Positions 45,153 through 54,611 of a stretch of 64,000 bases of DNA are shown in pieces. Source of the DNA: Pseudomonas sp. GGS8 (GTDB taxonomy: Bacteria; Pseudomonadota; Gammaproteobacteria; Pseudomonadales; Pseudomonadaceae); the NCBI RefSeq assembly GCF_024168645.1, contig NZ_JALJWF010000001.1, positions 1,293,001 to 1,357,000 of the forward strand, given 5' to 3'. Position numbers and translations under genes: made by a program. How positions within the stretch are numbered: position 1 is the stretch's first letter; each line of letters begins with the position of its first letter. Under the pieces are notes generated by a model that worked only from the letters and a program-made list of their open reading frames with translations, was not told the origin of the DNA and did no database searches.

Positions 45153-46187
45153 CTATTTGACCTCGACCACAGTGCCCAGCAACCGCTGCAAGGCTTCGTT
45201 CACCGCTGCGGGCATGAGCTGGCGCAAGCAGTTGTAATGACCGAAACGGCAGGTGCGATCGAAGCATGGACTGCATTCGATACCCAGGCGCACGATCTCG
45301 ACGTGCTCGGCCAGCGGCGGCGTGAAACCCGGCGACGTCGAGCCGTACACCGCCACCAACGGGCGGTTCAGCGCGGCGGCCACGTGCATCAGCCCGGAGT
45401 CGTTGGAGACCACCGCGTCGGCGCAGGACAGCAGATCGATGGCCTCGGCCAGGGACGTGCCGCCACTGAGGTTCACCGACTCTTCACGCAGCCCCGGAAT
45501 CAGCCGCCCACGAATGTCTTCGCCCACCGCGTGATCGTTTTTCGAGCCGAACAACCAGACTTGCCAGCCTTCACGAATCTTCGCCTCGGCGACCTTGGCA
45601 TAGTGCTCGGACGGCCAGCGCTTGGATTCGCCAAACTCGGCGCCGGGGCACAGCGCCAACACCGGGCGGTCGAGCGCCAGACCAAACTTGGCCAGCGCAC
45701 CGTCGCGGGTCACCGGGTCGATCTGCAGGCTCGGTCGTGGATAAGGTTTCGCCAGCTCGATGCCAGGCTCAAAGGCCAGGGCCATGAAGCGCTCGATCAT
45801 CAACGGATACCGCTCTTTGTCGAGCGTGCGCACGTCATTGAGCAGGCCGTAGCGGAACTCGCCACGCCAGCCGGTGCGCTTCGCAATGCCGGCAAAAAAC
45901 GGCACCAGCGCCGATTTCAGGGAGTTGGGCAGCAGAATGGCCTGGTCGTACTGACCGGCCAGGGATTTACCGATGCGCCGACGCGTCGCCAACTCCAGCA
46001 CGCCGTGGCCGAGCGGGAAGCTCAAGGCCTGGCGCACTTCGGGCATGCGCTCGAGGATCGGCCGGCTCCACTCGGGGGCCAGCACGTCGATTTCGCACTG
46101 CGGGTGGCGTTGTTTGAGACACTGAAAAAGTGTCTGCGCCATCACCATGTCACCGACCCAACTGGGCCCAACGATCAGAATTTTCAT
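45153..46187 (-). CDS. waaF: LPS heptosyltransferase II WaaF
   Basis: This 344-residue GT9 transferase adds heptose II to heptose I. It starts MKILIVGPSWVGDMVMAQTLF at ATG 46187; ten upstream codons lack conserved character. DQAILLPNSLKSALVPFFAGI (about 90), LCPGAEFGESKRWP (about 180) and VSNDSGLMHVAAALNRPLVAVYGSTSP (about 260) are typical. It is the first gene of the waaF-waaC-waaG-waaP-kinase operon. In P. aeruginosa ilvE lies between waaF and glnE, as I recall; here only about 200 bases separate them. Confidence 0.97.
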   Translation of the reverse strand: MKILIVGPSWVGDMVMAQTLFQCLKQRHPQCEIDVLAPEWSRPILERMPEVRQALSFPLGHGVLELATRRRIGKSLAGQYDQAILLPNSLKSALVPFFAGIAKRTGWRGEFRYGLLNDVRTLDKERYPLMIERFMALAFEPGIELAKPYPRPSLQIDPVTRDGALAKFGLALDRPVLALCPGAEFGESKRWPSEHYAKVAEAKIREGWQVWLFGSKNDHAVGEDIRGRLIPGLREESVNLSGGTSLAEAIDLLSCADAVVSNDSGLMHVAAALNRPLVAVYGSTSPGFTPPLAEHVEIVRLGIECSPCFDRTCRFGHYNCLRQLMPAAVNEALQRLLGTVVEVK

Positions 46188-46272
46188 GTGGTTTCCAAAA
46201 ACGAACCGGGGAGGCATACGCCTCCCCGCCTCGAGAATCCAGCACCTGCGGGGTGAACCGCCAGGTCATTTG

Positions 46273-46294
46273 GACGAGCCGGTTGGGGCTCGTC
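46273..46294 (-). terminator. hairpin between glnE and waaF
   Basis: GACGAGCC (46273-46280) pairs with GGCTCGTC (46287-46294) with a 6-base loop. It could end glnE transcription or act in the waaF leader. No T run follows on the minus strand. Confidence 0.45.
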
Positions 46295-46335
46295 GGATAA
46301 ATTTAATACACATCCATGTCAGTTAGCATAAATCT

Positions 46336-46365
46336 CTGTGGCGAGGGAGCTTGCTCCCTCGTCAC
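46336..46365. repeat. palindromic repeat after glnE
   Basis: CTGTGGCGAGGGAGC followed by TTGCTCCCTCGTCAC is the same GAGGGAGC/GCTCCCTC element as at 18745-18774, 20 bases beyond the glnE stop. It may terminate glnE transcripts. Confidence 0.7.
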
Positions 46366-46385
46366 AAAAGCCCGCCACACTCATG

Positions 46386-49325
46386 TCAGCTTAACCCCAA
46401 CTCACGCCAGATCCGCATGACCTGCCGTCGTTCATCCACGAACTGGTCGCCCGGTATCACGCCGGCATCCTTCTGCAAGGCCTCCCGGTGAGCGGCGGAG
46501 CGGTAGGCTTTATAGGCCTCACGCAACAGGCTGGCGTCTTCGGCGGGTATCAACCCCTCCTCCTCCAGCCCTTCCAGAATGCGGATATTGTCGGTATAGC
46601 GCAGCAATGACGGATGTGTTTCAGACCACGCCAGAGCCGCGTATTGCACCATAAATTCAATATCGACGATACCTCCAGCGTCCTGCTTGAGATCGAACGG
46701 CGCCGTGGCCTCGAAGGCATTTGTCGCCATGCCCGCCGCCGTGCTCTTGCTGCCGAGATTATCGCGCATCTTGGCGCGCATCTCGCTGACCTCCTGGCGC
46801 AAGGTCGACAGATCCCGCGATTTGGCCAATACCGTCGCGCGAACCTTCTCGAATGCCTGACCTACATCCTGGCTACCCACCAGCACCCGCGCCCGCACCA
46901 GCGCCTGATGCTCCCAGGTCCAGGCCTCGTTCTCCTGATACCGGGCAAACGCCCCCAATGAACTCACCAGCAAACCGGAAGCACCGGACGGTCGCAGGCG
47001 CATGTCCACTTCATACAGCTGACCGGAGTTGGTCTGGGCCGTCAGCAAGTGAATGATCCGTTGCCCGAGCCGGGTAAAGAACTGCGCGCCGTCGATGGGT
47101 TTCGGGCCGTCGGTTTCCGCATGCGGATCCGCGTCATGGATGAACACAAGGTCCAGGTCCGAACTGTGCCCCAACTCCAGACCGCCGACTTTCCCGTAAC
47201 CGACAATAATGAATCCAGGGTCGCACACGCTGCCGTCGGTGCGCAGCGGTGTACCGTACTTGGCCACTGTCTGGCGCCAGGCCAGGACCAGCACTTGTTC
47301 GAGGATCGCTTCGGCGAGCCAGGTCAGGTAATCGCTGACCTTCATCAATGGCAGGCTACCGGCGATTTCCGAAGCGGCGACGCGCAAGCGGTGCGCCAGC
47401 TTGAAATGCCGCAGGGCTTCCATTTGTTGTTCGAGATCGTCTTCGGGAATCCGCGTCAGGCGCTCGCGCAACTCGGCCGCCAGTTCCGGCGCCAGCGGCG
47501 GTTTGAACAACCGGCCTTCGTTGAGCAATTCGTCGAGCAGCAACGGAAAGCGCGTGATCTGTTCGGCAATCCACGGGCTTGCCGCGCACAGTGTCAGCAG
47601 ACGGCGTAGCGCGCCGGGGTTTTCGGTCAGCAGCACCAGATAGGCGGAACGCCGCGCCACGGCCTCAACCAGCGGCAACACACGTTCCAGCACCAAATCG
47701 GGATTGGCGTGCTCCACGGCCTGAGCCAGCAAGCGCGGAATAAAAGCATCAAGGCGCTCCCGCCCCAGGCGCTGCATGGCACGCAATTGCGGGCTGCCGC
47801 GTAGACTGGCCAATGCTTTCAGCGCCTTGGCGGCATCGGCGAAACCGCCCTCTTCGAGTTGGCGGCACGCGGCTTCTTCGTCCTGGGCTTCTTCCCACAG
47901 CGGCAGCCATTCCCCACCGACCACCACTTCGCTCTCGGTGCCTTGCTCTTCGTCGGGATCGGCAATCACCTGACCGAAGTGCCAGGCCACCCGGCCACGC
48001 CAGTACATCAGTTGTTCGTGGAATGCCGTCCAGTTGGCAAACCCGAGCATGAAGGCAATGCGCGCCTGATCGTGTGCGCCGTCCGGCAACATCTGGGTCT
48101 GGCGGTCGGCAATCGCCTGAATCGCGTGCTCGGTGTAACGCAGGAATTCGTAGCCTTCGCGCAGCTCGCTGACCACCGCCGGCGGCAGGTAGCCCTGCCC
48201 CTCCAGAGTGCTCAGTACTTTTAATAGAGGACGTTGCTGCAGACTCAGGTCGCGACCACCGTGAATCAGCTGGAAGGCCTGGGCGATAAACTCGACTTCA
48301 CGGATGCCGCCGGAGCCAAGCTTGATGTTGTCGGCCATACCCTTGCGCCGGACTTCCTGCTGGATCAACTGCTTCATGGTGCGCAGCGCTTCGATGGCCG
48401 AGAAGTCCAGGTAACGCCGGTAAACGAACGGCCGCAGCATCTCGAGCAACTGGGCGCCAGCCACTTGATCGCCAGCCACCACCCGCGCCTTGATCATCGC
48501 GTAGCGTTCCCAGTCGCGACCCTGATCCTGGTAATACTGTTCCAGCGCATTGAAGCTCAGCACCAGAGCGCCGGACGAACCGTAAGGCCGCAAGCGCATG
48601 TCGACGCGGAACACGAAACCGTCGACGGTCATCGGGTCCAGCGCTTTGATCAGACGCTGGCCGAGGCGAATGAAAAATTCCTGGTTATCCAGCGAGCGTT
48701 TCACGCCAACGGTTTCGCCGCCCTCGGGGTAGGCAAAGATCAGGTCGATGTCCGACGACAGGTTCAACTCCACCGCACCGAGCTTGCCCATGCCGAGGAT
48801 GACCATCTGTTGCGGCTCGCCGCTGCGCCGCCCGGTGGGCACACCGAACTGCTGGCAATGCCGCGAGTACAACCACTGATAGGCCTGATCGATGCTGGCA
48901 TCGGCCATGTCCGAGAGGTCGCGACACGTCTGGACCAGATCGGCCTGGCGAGTCAGGTCGCGCCAGATGATCCGCACCTGGTGACGATTACGCTGGCGGC
49001 GCAGGACACGACCAAGCTGGTCGTCAGTTTCGGCGGCGCTCACCGCCGTCGCAATCTGTGCGCACAACTCGCCTGGCGCCAAGGCACGGTCCAGTTCGCC
49101 GGACTGCACCAGTTCCAGCAACATCAAAGGGTCACGCAGACTGTGTTCAATCACAAAGTCGCTGGCAGCGGTGACGCGGGCAAATTGCGCCCAGCGCTCA
49201 GGCGTCCAGGCAGACAGGCCATGGTCGTCGGGAAGAACCCCGACAGTCGTGCGGAACGACTGCTCGGCGCGGGTGACAAACGGCAGGAGCCCATCGGGCA
49301 GTTCGGCAAGCGAAGGGAGGCTCAT
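46386..49325 (-). CDS. glnE: glutamine synthetase adenylyltransferase/deadenylylase GlnE
   Basis: This 979-residue enzyme adds and removes AMP on glutamine synthetase in answer to nitrogen status, with PII. Two nucleotidyltransferase domains are seen: the N-terminal deadenylylase with LSSDIDLIFAYPEGG (about residue 180) and the C-terminal adenylylase with GHSSDLDLVFIHDADP (about 715). Each is followed by a four-helix domain, with a regulatory linker between. QQEVRRKGMADNIKLGSGGIREVEFIAQ (about 305-332) and DLKQDAGGIVDIEFMVQYAAL (about 880-900) are the family signatures. It is divergent from aceE with 383 bases between. Confidence 0.97.
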   Translation of the reverse strand: MSLPSLAELPDGLLPFVTRAEQSFRTTVGVLPDDHGLSAWTPERWAQFARVTAASDFVIEHSLRDPLMLLELVQSGELDRALAPGELCAQIATAVSAAETDDQLGRVLRRQRNRHQVRIIWRDLTRQADLVQTCRDLSDMADASIDQAYQWLYSRHCQQFGVPTGRRSGEPQQMVILGMGKLGAVELNLSSDIDLIFAYPEGGETVGVKRSLDNQEFFIRLGQRLIKALDPMTVDGFVFRVDMRLRPYGSSGALVLSFNALEQYYQDQGRDWERYAMIKARVVAGDQVAGAQLLEMLRPFVYRRYLDFSAIEALRTMKQLIQQEVRRKGMADNIKLGSGGIREVEFIAQAFQLIHGGRDLSLQQRPLLKVLSTLEGQGYLPPAVVSELREGYEFLRYTEHAIQAIADRQTQMLPDGAHDQARIAFMLGFANWTAFHEQLMYWRGRVAWHFGQVIADPDEEQGTESEVVVGGEWLPLWEEAQDEEAACRQLEEGGFADAAKALKALASLRGSPQLRAMQRLGRERLDAFIPRLLAQAVEHANPDLVLERVLPLVEAVARRSAYLVLLTENPGALRRLLTLCAASPWIAEQITRFPLLLDELLNEGRLFKPPLAPELAAELRERLTRIPEDDLEQQMEALRHFKLAHRLRVAASEIAGSLPLMKVSDYLTWLAEAILEQVLVLAWRQTVAKYGTPLRTDGSVCDPGFIIVGYGKVGGLELGHSSDLDLVFIHDADPHAETDGPKPIDGAQFFTRLGQRIIHLLTAQTNSGQLYEVDMRLRPSGASGLLVSSLGAFARYQENEAWTWEHQALVRARVLVGSQDVGQAFEKVRATVLAKSRDLSTLRQEVSEMRAKMRDNLGSKSTAAGMATNAFEATAPFDLKQDAGGIVDIEFMVQYAALAWSETHPSLLRYTDNIRILEGLEEEGLIPAEDASLLREAYKAYRSAAHREALQKDAGVIPGDQFVDERRQVMRIWRELGLS

Positions 49326-49531
49326 GGTCTATCCTTGATCGGCGTGTGAAGGGCTGCATGTAGTGATTCGTGAAAACACGCTACGTGAGTGACTGTCGAA
49401 CAAAGGTTAGAAATAGCTGAAATTTCTTTATTTTTGGCAGCGGTCATCAAGCTTCCACCTTTTTCGATTGGCAAAAGACCAACCTTAACGATTATTCTCA
49501 CAACGCAGCCGGAGGCCACAAGCCAATCATC

Positions 49532-49598
49532 TGTAGTTTTACTACTCGTCTATACATTCGAAAGGCTGAAATGCCCGAAGATTTGTAGTAAAACTACA
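49532..49598. promoter_or_regulatory. tandem GntR-type operators upstream of aceE
   Basis: TGTAGTTTTACTAC (49532-49545) and GTAGTAAAACTACA (49585-49598) are perfect inverted copies. Each is also a palindrome (GTAGTnnnACTAC), with centres 53 bases apart. The GTnnnAC core fits FadR-subfamily GntR operators such as PdhR-type sites. The rest of the 49326-49708 gap shows no gene. It is AT-rich between 49420 and 49600, as expected for a promoter. Confidence 0.6.
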
Positions 49599-49708
49599 CG
49601 CCGCCGGAACAACCTATCGGCAATCCAAGAATTTATATCGTCTGCCCACAAGGCCAGTCGCAAACTCAGGCAACCGATTCTGGAAGCCTTTCCGCCCTGG
49701 AGCAAGCC

Positions 49709-52354
49709 ATGCAAGACCTCGATCCCGTCGAAACCCAGGAATGGCTGGACGCCCTGGAATCGGTTCTCGACAAAGAAGGCGAAGACCGTGCTCACTATCT
49801 GATGACCCGTATGGGCGAACTCGCAACCCGTAGCGGTTCGCAATTGCCTTACGCCATCACCACGCCATACCGCAACACCATTCCCGTTACCCACGAAGCA
49901 CGCATGCCTGGCGACCTGTTCATGGAACGCCGCATTCGCTCGCTGGTACGCTGGAACGCGATGGCCATGGTGATGCGCACGAACCTGAAAGATTCTGACC
50001 TGGGCGGTCACATCTCCAGCTTCGCCTCCAGCGCAACCCTGTACGACATCGGCTTCAACTACTTCTTCCAGGCCCCGACCGACGAACACGGCGGCGACCT
50101 GATCTACTTCCAGGGTCACACCTCGCCAGGCGTTTACGCCCGTGCGTTCATGGAAGGCCGCATCACCGAAGACCAGATGAACAACTTCCGCCAGGAAGTC
50201 GACGGTCAGGGCCTGTCGTCCTACCCTCACCCATGGCTGATGCCTGACTTCTGGCAGTTCCCGACCGTATCCATGGGCTTGGGTCCGATCCAGGCGATCT
50301 ACCAGGCACGCTTCATGAAGTACCTGGAACACCGTGGCTTCATCCAGCCAGGCAAACAGAAAGTCTGGTGCTTCCTGGGCGACGGCGAGTGCGACGAGCC
50401 GGAATCCCTCGGTGCGATCTCCCTGGCCGGCCGCGAGAAGCTGGACAACCTGATCTTCGTCATCAACTGCAACCTGCAGCGCCTCGACGGCCCGGTTCGC
50501 GGCAACGGCAAGATCATCCAGGAACTCGAAGGCGTGTTCCGCGGTGCTCAGTGGAACGTGACCAAAGTCATCTGGGGCCGCTTCTGGGACCCACTGCTGG
50601 CCAAGGACGTCGACGGCATCCTGCAACGCCGCATGGACGAAGTCATCGACGGCGAGTACCAGAACTACAAAGCCAAAGACGGCGCGTTCGTGCGTGAACA
50701 CTTCTTCAACACGCCAGAACTCAAGGCGATGGTTGCCGATCTGTCCGACGACGAGATCTGGAAACTCAACCGTGGCGGCCACGACCCGTACAAGGTCTAC
50801 GCGGCGTACCACGAAGCGGTCAACCACAAAGAACAACCGACTGTCATCCTGGCCAAGACCATCAAAGGTTATGGCACCGGTGCCGGCGAAGCGAAAAACA
50901 CTGCGCACAACACCAAGAAAGTCGATGTCGACAGCCTGAAGTTGTTCCGCGACCGTTTCGACATCCCGGTCAAGGACGACGAACTGGAAAACCTGCCGTT
51001 CTTCAAACCGGAAGAAGGCAGCGCCGAAGCCCGCTACCTGAGCGAGCGCCGTACCGCACTGGGCGGTTTCGTGCCTCAGCGTCGCGCCAAGAGCTTCAAC
51101 ATCCCGACCCCGCCACTGGATACCCTCAAGGCGATCCTGGACGGCTCGGGCGACCGTGAAATTTCCACCACCATGGCCTTCGTGCGGATCCTCGCGCAAC
51201 TGGTCAAGGACAAGGAAATCGGCCCACGCATCGTACCGATCATCCCGGACGAAGCCCGTACCTTCGGTATGGAAGGCATGTTCCGTCAGTTGGGCATCTA
51301 CTCGTCCGTCGGCCAGCTCTACGAGCCAGTCGATAAAGACCAGGTGATGTTCTACAAGGAAGACCAGAAGGGCCAGATCCTTGAAGAAGGCATCAACGAA
51401 GCGGGCGCCATGAGCTCCTTCATCGCTGCCGGTACTTCGTACTCCAGCCACAACCAGCCAATGCTGCCGTTCTACATCTTCTACTCGATGTTCGGCTTCC
51501 AGCGTATTGGCGACCTGGCCTGGGCCGCTGGCGACAGCCGTACCCGTGGCTTCCTGATCGGCGGCACCGCCGGCCGTACCACCCTGAACGGTGAAGGCCT
51601 GCAACACGAAGACGGTCACAGCCACCTGCTGGCTGCCACCATCCCGAACTGCCGCACCTACGATCCAACCTACGGCTACGAGCTGGCGGTGATCATTCAG
51701 GACGGTATGAAGAAGATGACCGAAGAGCAACAGGACGTCTTCTACTACATCACCGTAATGAACGAGTCCTACCAGCAGCCAGCCATGCCGGCCGGTGCCG
51801 AAGAAGGCATCAAAAAAGGCATGTACCTGCTCGAGGAAGACACCCGCGAAGCGGCGCACCACGTTCAGCTGATGGGCTCCGGCACCATCCTGCGTGAAGT
51901 CCGTGAAGCGGCGAAGATCCTGCGTGAAGAGTTCAACGTCGGCGCCGACGTATGGAGCGTTACCAGCTTCAACGAACTGCGTCGCGATGGCCTGGCCGTT
52001 GAACGCACTAACCGTCTGCACCCTGGCCAGAAGCCTAAGCTGAGCTATGTCGAAGAGTGCCTGAACGGCCGTAAAGGTCCGGTCATTGCGTCTACCGACT
52101 ACATGAAGCTGTTCGCTGAACAAATTCGTCAGTGGGTCCCGTCCAAGGAATTCAAAGTCCTGGGCACCGACGGTTTCGGCCGCAGTGACAGCCGCAAGAA
52201 GCTGCGTCACTTCTTCGAAGTAGACCGTCATTTCGTGGTGTTGGCAGCCCTGGAAGCCTTGGCTGACCGTGGTGACATCGAACCTAAAGTGGTGGCTGAA
52301 GCCATCGCCAAGTTCGGTATCAACCCGGAAAAACGCAACCCACTGGACTGCTGA
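49709..52354 (+). CDS. aceE: pyruvate dehydrogenase E1 component AceE
   Basis: This 881-residue homodimeric E1 decarboxylates pyruvate with thiamine diphosphate and passes the acetyl group to AceF. The start ATG 49709 has GGAGC upstream. The TPP-binding motif is FLGDGECDEPESLGAISLAGREKLDNLIFVINC (about 227-260). SSYPHPWLMPDFWQFPTVSMGLGP (about 170-190) and GLQHEDGHSHLLAATIPNC (about 630) are catalytic-loop segments of the E. coli-type E1. The length is right for gamma-proteobacteria. aceF starts 11 bases later. Expression is probably controlled at the tandem operators upstream. Confidence 0.98.
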   Translation: MQDLDPVETQEWLDALESVLDKEGEDRAHYLMTRMGELATRSGSQLPYAITTPYRNTIPVTHEARMPGDLFMERRIRSLVRWNAMAMVMRTNLKDSDLGGHISSFASSATLYDIGFNYFFQAPTDEHGGDLIYFQGHTSPGVYARAFMEGRITEDQMNNFRQEVDGQGLSSYPHPWLMPDFWQFPTVSMGLGPIQAIYQARFMKYLEHRGFIQPGKQKVWCFLGDGECDEPESLGAISLAGREKLDNLIFVINCNLQRLDGPVRGNGKIIQELEGVFRGAQWNVTKVIWGRFWDPLLAKDVDGILQRRMDEVIDGEYQNYKAKDGAFVREHFFNTPELKAMVADLSDDEIWKLNRGGHDPYKVYAAYHEAVNHKEQPTVILAKTIKGYGTGAGEAKNTAHNTKKVDVDSLKLFRDRFDIPVKDDELENLPFFKPEEGSAEARYLSERRTALGGFVPQRRAKSFNIPTPPLDTLKAILDGSGDREISTTMAFVRILAQLVKDKEIGPRIVPIIPDEARTFGMEGMFRQLGIYSSVGQLYEPVDKDQVMFYKEDQKGQILEEGINEAGAMSSFIAAGTSYSSHNQPMLPFYIFYSMFGFQRIGDLAWAAGDSRTRGFLIGGTAGRTTLNGEGLQHEDGHSHLLAATIPNCRTYDPTYGYELAVIIQDGMKKMTEEQQDVFYYITVMNESYQQPAMPAGAEEGIKKGMYLLEEDTREAAHHVQLMGSGTILREVREAAKILREEFNVGADVWSVTSFNELRRDGLAVERTNRLHPGQKPKLSYVEECLNGRKGPVIASTDYMKLFAEQIRQWVPSKEFKVLGTDGFGRSDSRKKLRHFFEVDRHFVVLAALEALADRGDIEPKVVAEAIAKFGINPEKRNPLDC

Positions 52355-52365
52355 GGAGACACTCT

Positions 52366-54330
52366 GTGAGCGAACTCATTCGCGTACCTGACATCGGCAG
52401 CGGTGAAGGTGAAGTAATTGAACTGTTTGTGAAGGTCGGCGACCGTATCGAAGCCGACCAGAGCATCCTGACGCTGGAATCGGACAAGGCGAGCATGGAA
52501 GTGCCTGCGCCTAAGGCCGGTATCATCAAGAGCCTGAAAGTGAAGCTGGGCGATCGCCTGAAAGAAGGCGACGAACTGCTGGAACTGGAAGTCGAAGGTG
52601 CCGCTGCCCCAGCCTCTATACAGCCCCCTGCGGCGGCCGCTGCGCCAGCCAAAGCTGAAGCCAAACCGGCTGCCGCACCTGCGCCAACGGCTCCTGCTGC
52701 CGCGCCGGCGGCTGCCAGCATTCAGCAAGTGCACGTGCCGGACATCGGTTCGTCGGGCAAGGCCCAGATCATCGAGATCCAGGTCAAGGTCGGCGACACC
52801 GTCGAGGCTGATCAGTCGTTGATCACCCTGGAATCCGACAAGGCCAGCATGGAAATCCCTTCGCCCGCCGCTGGCGTGGTCAAGGCCATCAGCGTCAAGC
52901 TCAACGACGAAGTCGGCACGGGCGATCTGATTCTGGATCTGGAAGTGGCGGGTGCTGCGGCCCCTGCTGCTGCCGCTCCTGCCCAGGCTGCTGCGCCTGC
53001 TGCCGCAGCTCCTGCGCCAGCCGCCGCGGCGCCGGCTGCACCGGTTGCCGACAGCGTTCAGGACATTCATGTCCCGGACATCGGTTCGGCTGGCAAGGCC
53101 AAGATCATCGAAGTGCTGGTCAAGGCGGGCGACACCGTTGCCGCCGACCAGTCGCTGATCACCCTGGAATCCGACAAGGCGAGCATGGAAATTCCATCGC
53201 CGGCCGCTGGCGTGGTGGAAAGCGTTTCCATCAAGCTGGATGACGAAGTCGGTACCGGCGACCTGATCCTGAAGCTGAAAGTCAAAGGCGCGGCACCTGC
53301 TGCAGCCCCGGCTGCCGCTGCTGCGCCGAGTGCTCCAGCGCCTGCCGCTGCTGCTCCGGCTGCCGCCGCTCCTGCTGCTGCCCCGGCTGCTGCTCCTGCC
53401 AAGCCTGGCGCGAAAGTTCACGCCGGCCCTGCCGTGCGTCAACTGGCCCGCGAGTTCGGCGTCGAGCTGAGCGCTGTCGGCGCCAGCGGTCCGCACGGTC
53501 GCATCCTGAAGGAAGACGTTCAGGTTTACGTCAAAGCCATGATGCAGAAGGCCAAGGAAGCTCCGGCCGCTGCGGCTGGTGCAACCGGCGGCGCGGGCAT
53601 CCCGCCAATTCCGGTCGTGGACTTCAGCCGCTTCGGCGAAATCGAAGAAGTGCCGATGACCCGCCTGATGCAGGTCGGCGCTGCCAACCTGCACCGCAGC
53701 TGGCTGAACGTGCCGCACGTGACGCAATTCGACTCGGCGGATATCACCGAGCTGGAAGCGTTCCGCAACGCCCAGAAAACCGTGGCCGAGAAGGCCGGCG
53801 TCAAGCTGACCATCCTGCCACTGCTGCTCAAGTCCTGCGCACACCTGCTCAAGGAACTGCCGGACTTCAACAGCTCGCTGGCACCAAGCGGCAAAGCGAT
53901 CATCCGCAAGAAGTACGTGAACATCGGTTTCGCGGTCGATACCCCGGATGGCCTGCTGGTACCGGTCATCAAGAACGTCGACCAGAAGAGCCTCCTGCAA
54001 CTGGCCGCCGAGGCTGCTTCCCTGGCTGAAAAGGCCCGGACCAAGAAGCTTTCGTCGGACGAGATGCAAGGCGCCTGCTTCACCATTTCCAGCCTCGGCC
54101 ACATTGGCGGCACCGGCTTCACGCCGATCGTCAACGCGCCGGAAGTGGCGATCCTCGGTGTTTCCAAGGCAACCATCCAGCCAGTCTGGGACGGCAAAGC
54201 CTTCCAGCCGAAACTGATGCTGCCGCTGTCTCTGTCCTACGATCACCGTGTGATCAACGGCGCCGCTGCTGCACGCTTCACCAAGCGTCTGAGCGACCTG
54301 CTAGCAGACATCCGCACCATTCTGCTGTAA
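52366..54330 (+). CDS. aceF: dihydrolipoamide acetyltransferase E2 AceF with three lipoyl domains
   Basis: This 654-residue E2 core subunit transfers acetyl to CoA. It has three lipoyl domains (about 2-78, 119-196 and 229-306), each with ESDKASME, whose Lys is lipoylated. They are separated by Ala/Pro-rich linkers. A peripheral-subunit-binding domain follows (about 350-388, PAVRQLAREFGVELSAVGASG), then the catalytic domain (about 425-654) with SYDHRVINGAAAARF near residue 625. A GTG start is used, with GAGGAG seven bases upstream. A strong terminator follows. The number of lipoyl domains varies among pseudomonads. Confidence 0.97.
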   Translation: MSELIRVPDIGSGEGEVIELFVKVGDRIEADQSILTLESDKASMEVPAPKAGIIKSLKVKLGDRLKEGDELLELEVEGAAAPASIQPPAAAAAPAKAEAKPAAAPAPTAPAAAPAAASIQQVHVPDIGSSGKAQIIEIQVKVGDTVEADQSLITLESDKASMEIPSPAAGVVKAISVKLNDEVGTGDLILDLEVAGAAAPAAAAPAQAAAPAAAAPAPAAAAPAAPVADSVQDIHVPDIGSAGKAKIIEVLVKAGDTVAADQSLITLESDKASMEIPSPAAGVVESVSIKLDDEVGTGDLILKLKVKGAAPAAAPAAAAAPSAPAPAAAAPAAAAPAAAPAAAPAKPGAKVHAGPAVRQLAREFGVELSAVGASGPHGRILKEDVQVYVKAMMQKAKEAPAAAAGATGGAGIPPIPVVDFSRFGEIEEVPMTRLMQVGAANLHRSWLNVPHVTQFDSADITELEAFRNAQKTVAEKAGVKLTILPLLLKSCAHLLKELPDFNSSLAPSGKAIIRKKYVNIGFAVDTPDGLLVPVIKNVDQKSLLQLAAEAASLAEKARTKKLSSDEMQGACFTISSLGHIGGTGFTPIVNAPEVAILGVSKATIQPVWDGKAFQPKLMLPLSLSYDHRVINGAAAARFTKRLSDLLADIRTILL

Positions 54331-54338
54331 CACCGGCC

Positions 54339-54360
54339 GGCCCTCCCTGACCGGAGGGCC
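54339..54360 (+). terminator. GC hairpin just after aceF
   Basis: GGCCCTCC (54339-54346) and GGAGGGCC (54353-54360) form an 8-bp stem nine bases beyond the aceF stop. It lacks a T run and precedes the stronger terminator at 54403. Confidence 0.55.
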
Positions 54361-54402
54361 AGTCGCGTTCCACGTTTTCCGAGCGCCACGCTCGTACCTC
54401 AA

Positions 54403-54429
54403 CCCCGCCAATTTGGCGGGGCTTTTTTT
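54403..54429 (+). terminator. rho-independent terminator of aceEF
   Basis: CCCCGCCA (54403-54410) and TGGCGGGG (54414-54421) with a 3-base loop are followed by GC and seven T. This is a textbook intrinsic terminator. The 54430-54611 stretch after it has no gene apart from a small hairpin at 54545-54565. Confidence 0.93.
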
Positions 54430-54544
54430 GCCTGAAAAAAGCCCTCATCCGCACTTTATTCCTACATTCACGGCTTACGCCACCTACAACCCCAGTCCAC
54501 TTCCGCCCGATATTTTTTTCCAGCCAATAACTAGGCTTAGTTTG

Positions 54545-54565
54545 GAGGTTTCATATAGAAACCTC
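54545..54565 (+). other. leader hairpin before the PhoD-like gene
   Basis: GAGGTTTC (54545-54552) pairs with GAAACCTC (54558-54565) around ATATA. It lies 46 bases before the start codon, in the probable 5' leader, and could be an operator half-site pair or an RNA stem. Confidence 0.4.
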
Positions 54566-54611
54566 GACGACTTAATCTGCTTAGTTAGCATTACTTCGAA
54601 TGGATTCGAAC

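Noticed and set aside
49550..52231. An 893-codon open frame on the minus strand opposite aceE
   Set aside because: It is a mirror frame produced by the strong codon bias of aceE; it has no ribosome site, no recognisable domain and runs fully against a certain gene.
52228..54246. A 672-codon minus-strand frame opposite aceF
   Set aside because: Low-complexity Ser/Arg/Gly-rich translation mirrors the Ala/Pro linkers of AceF; not a real protein.
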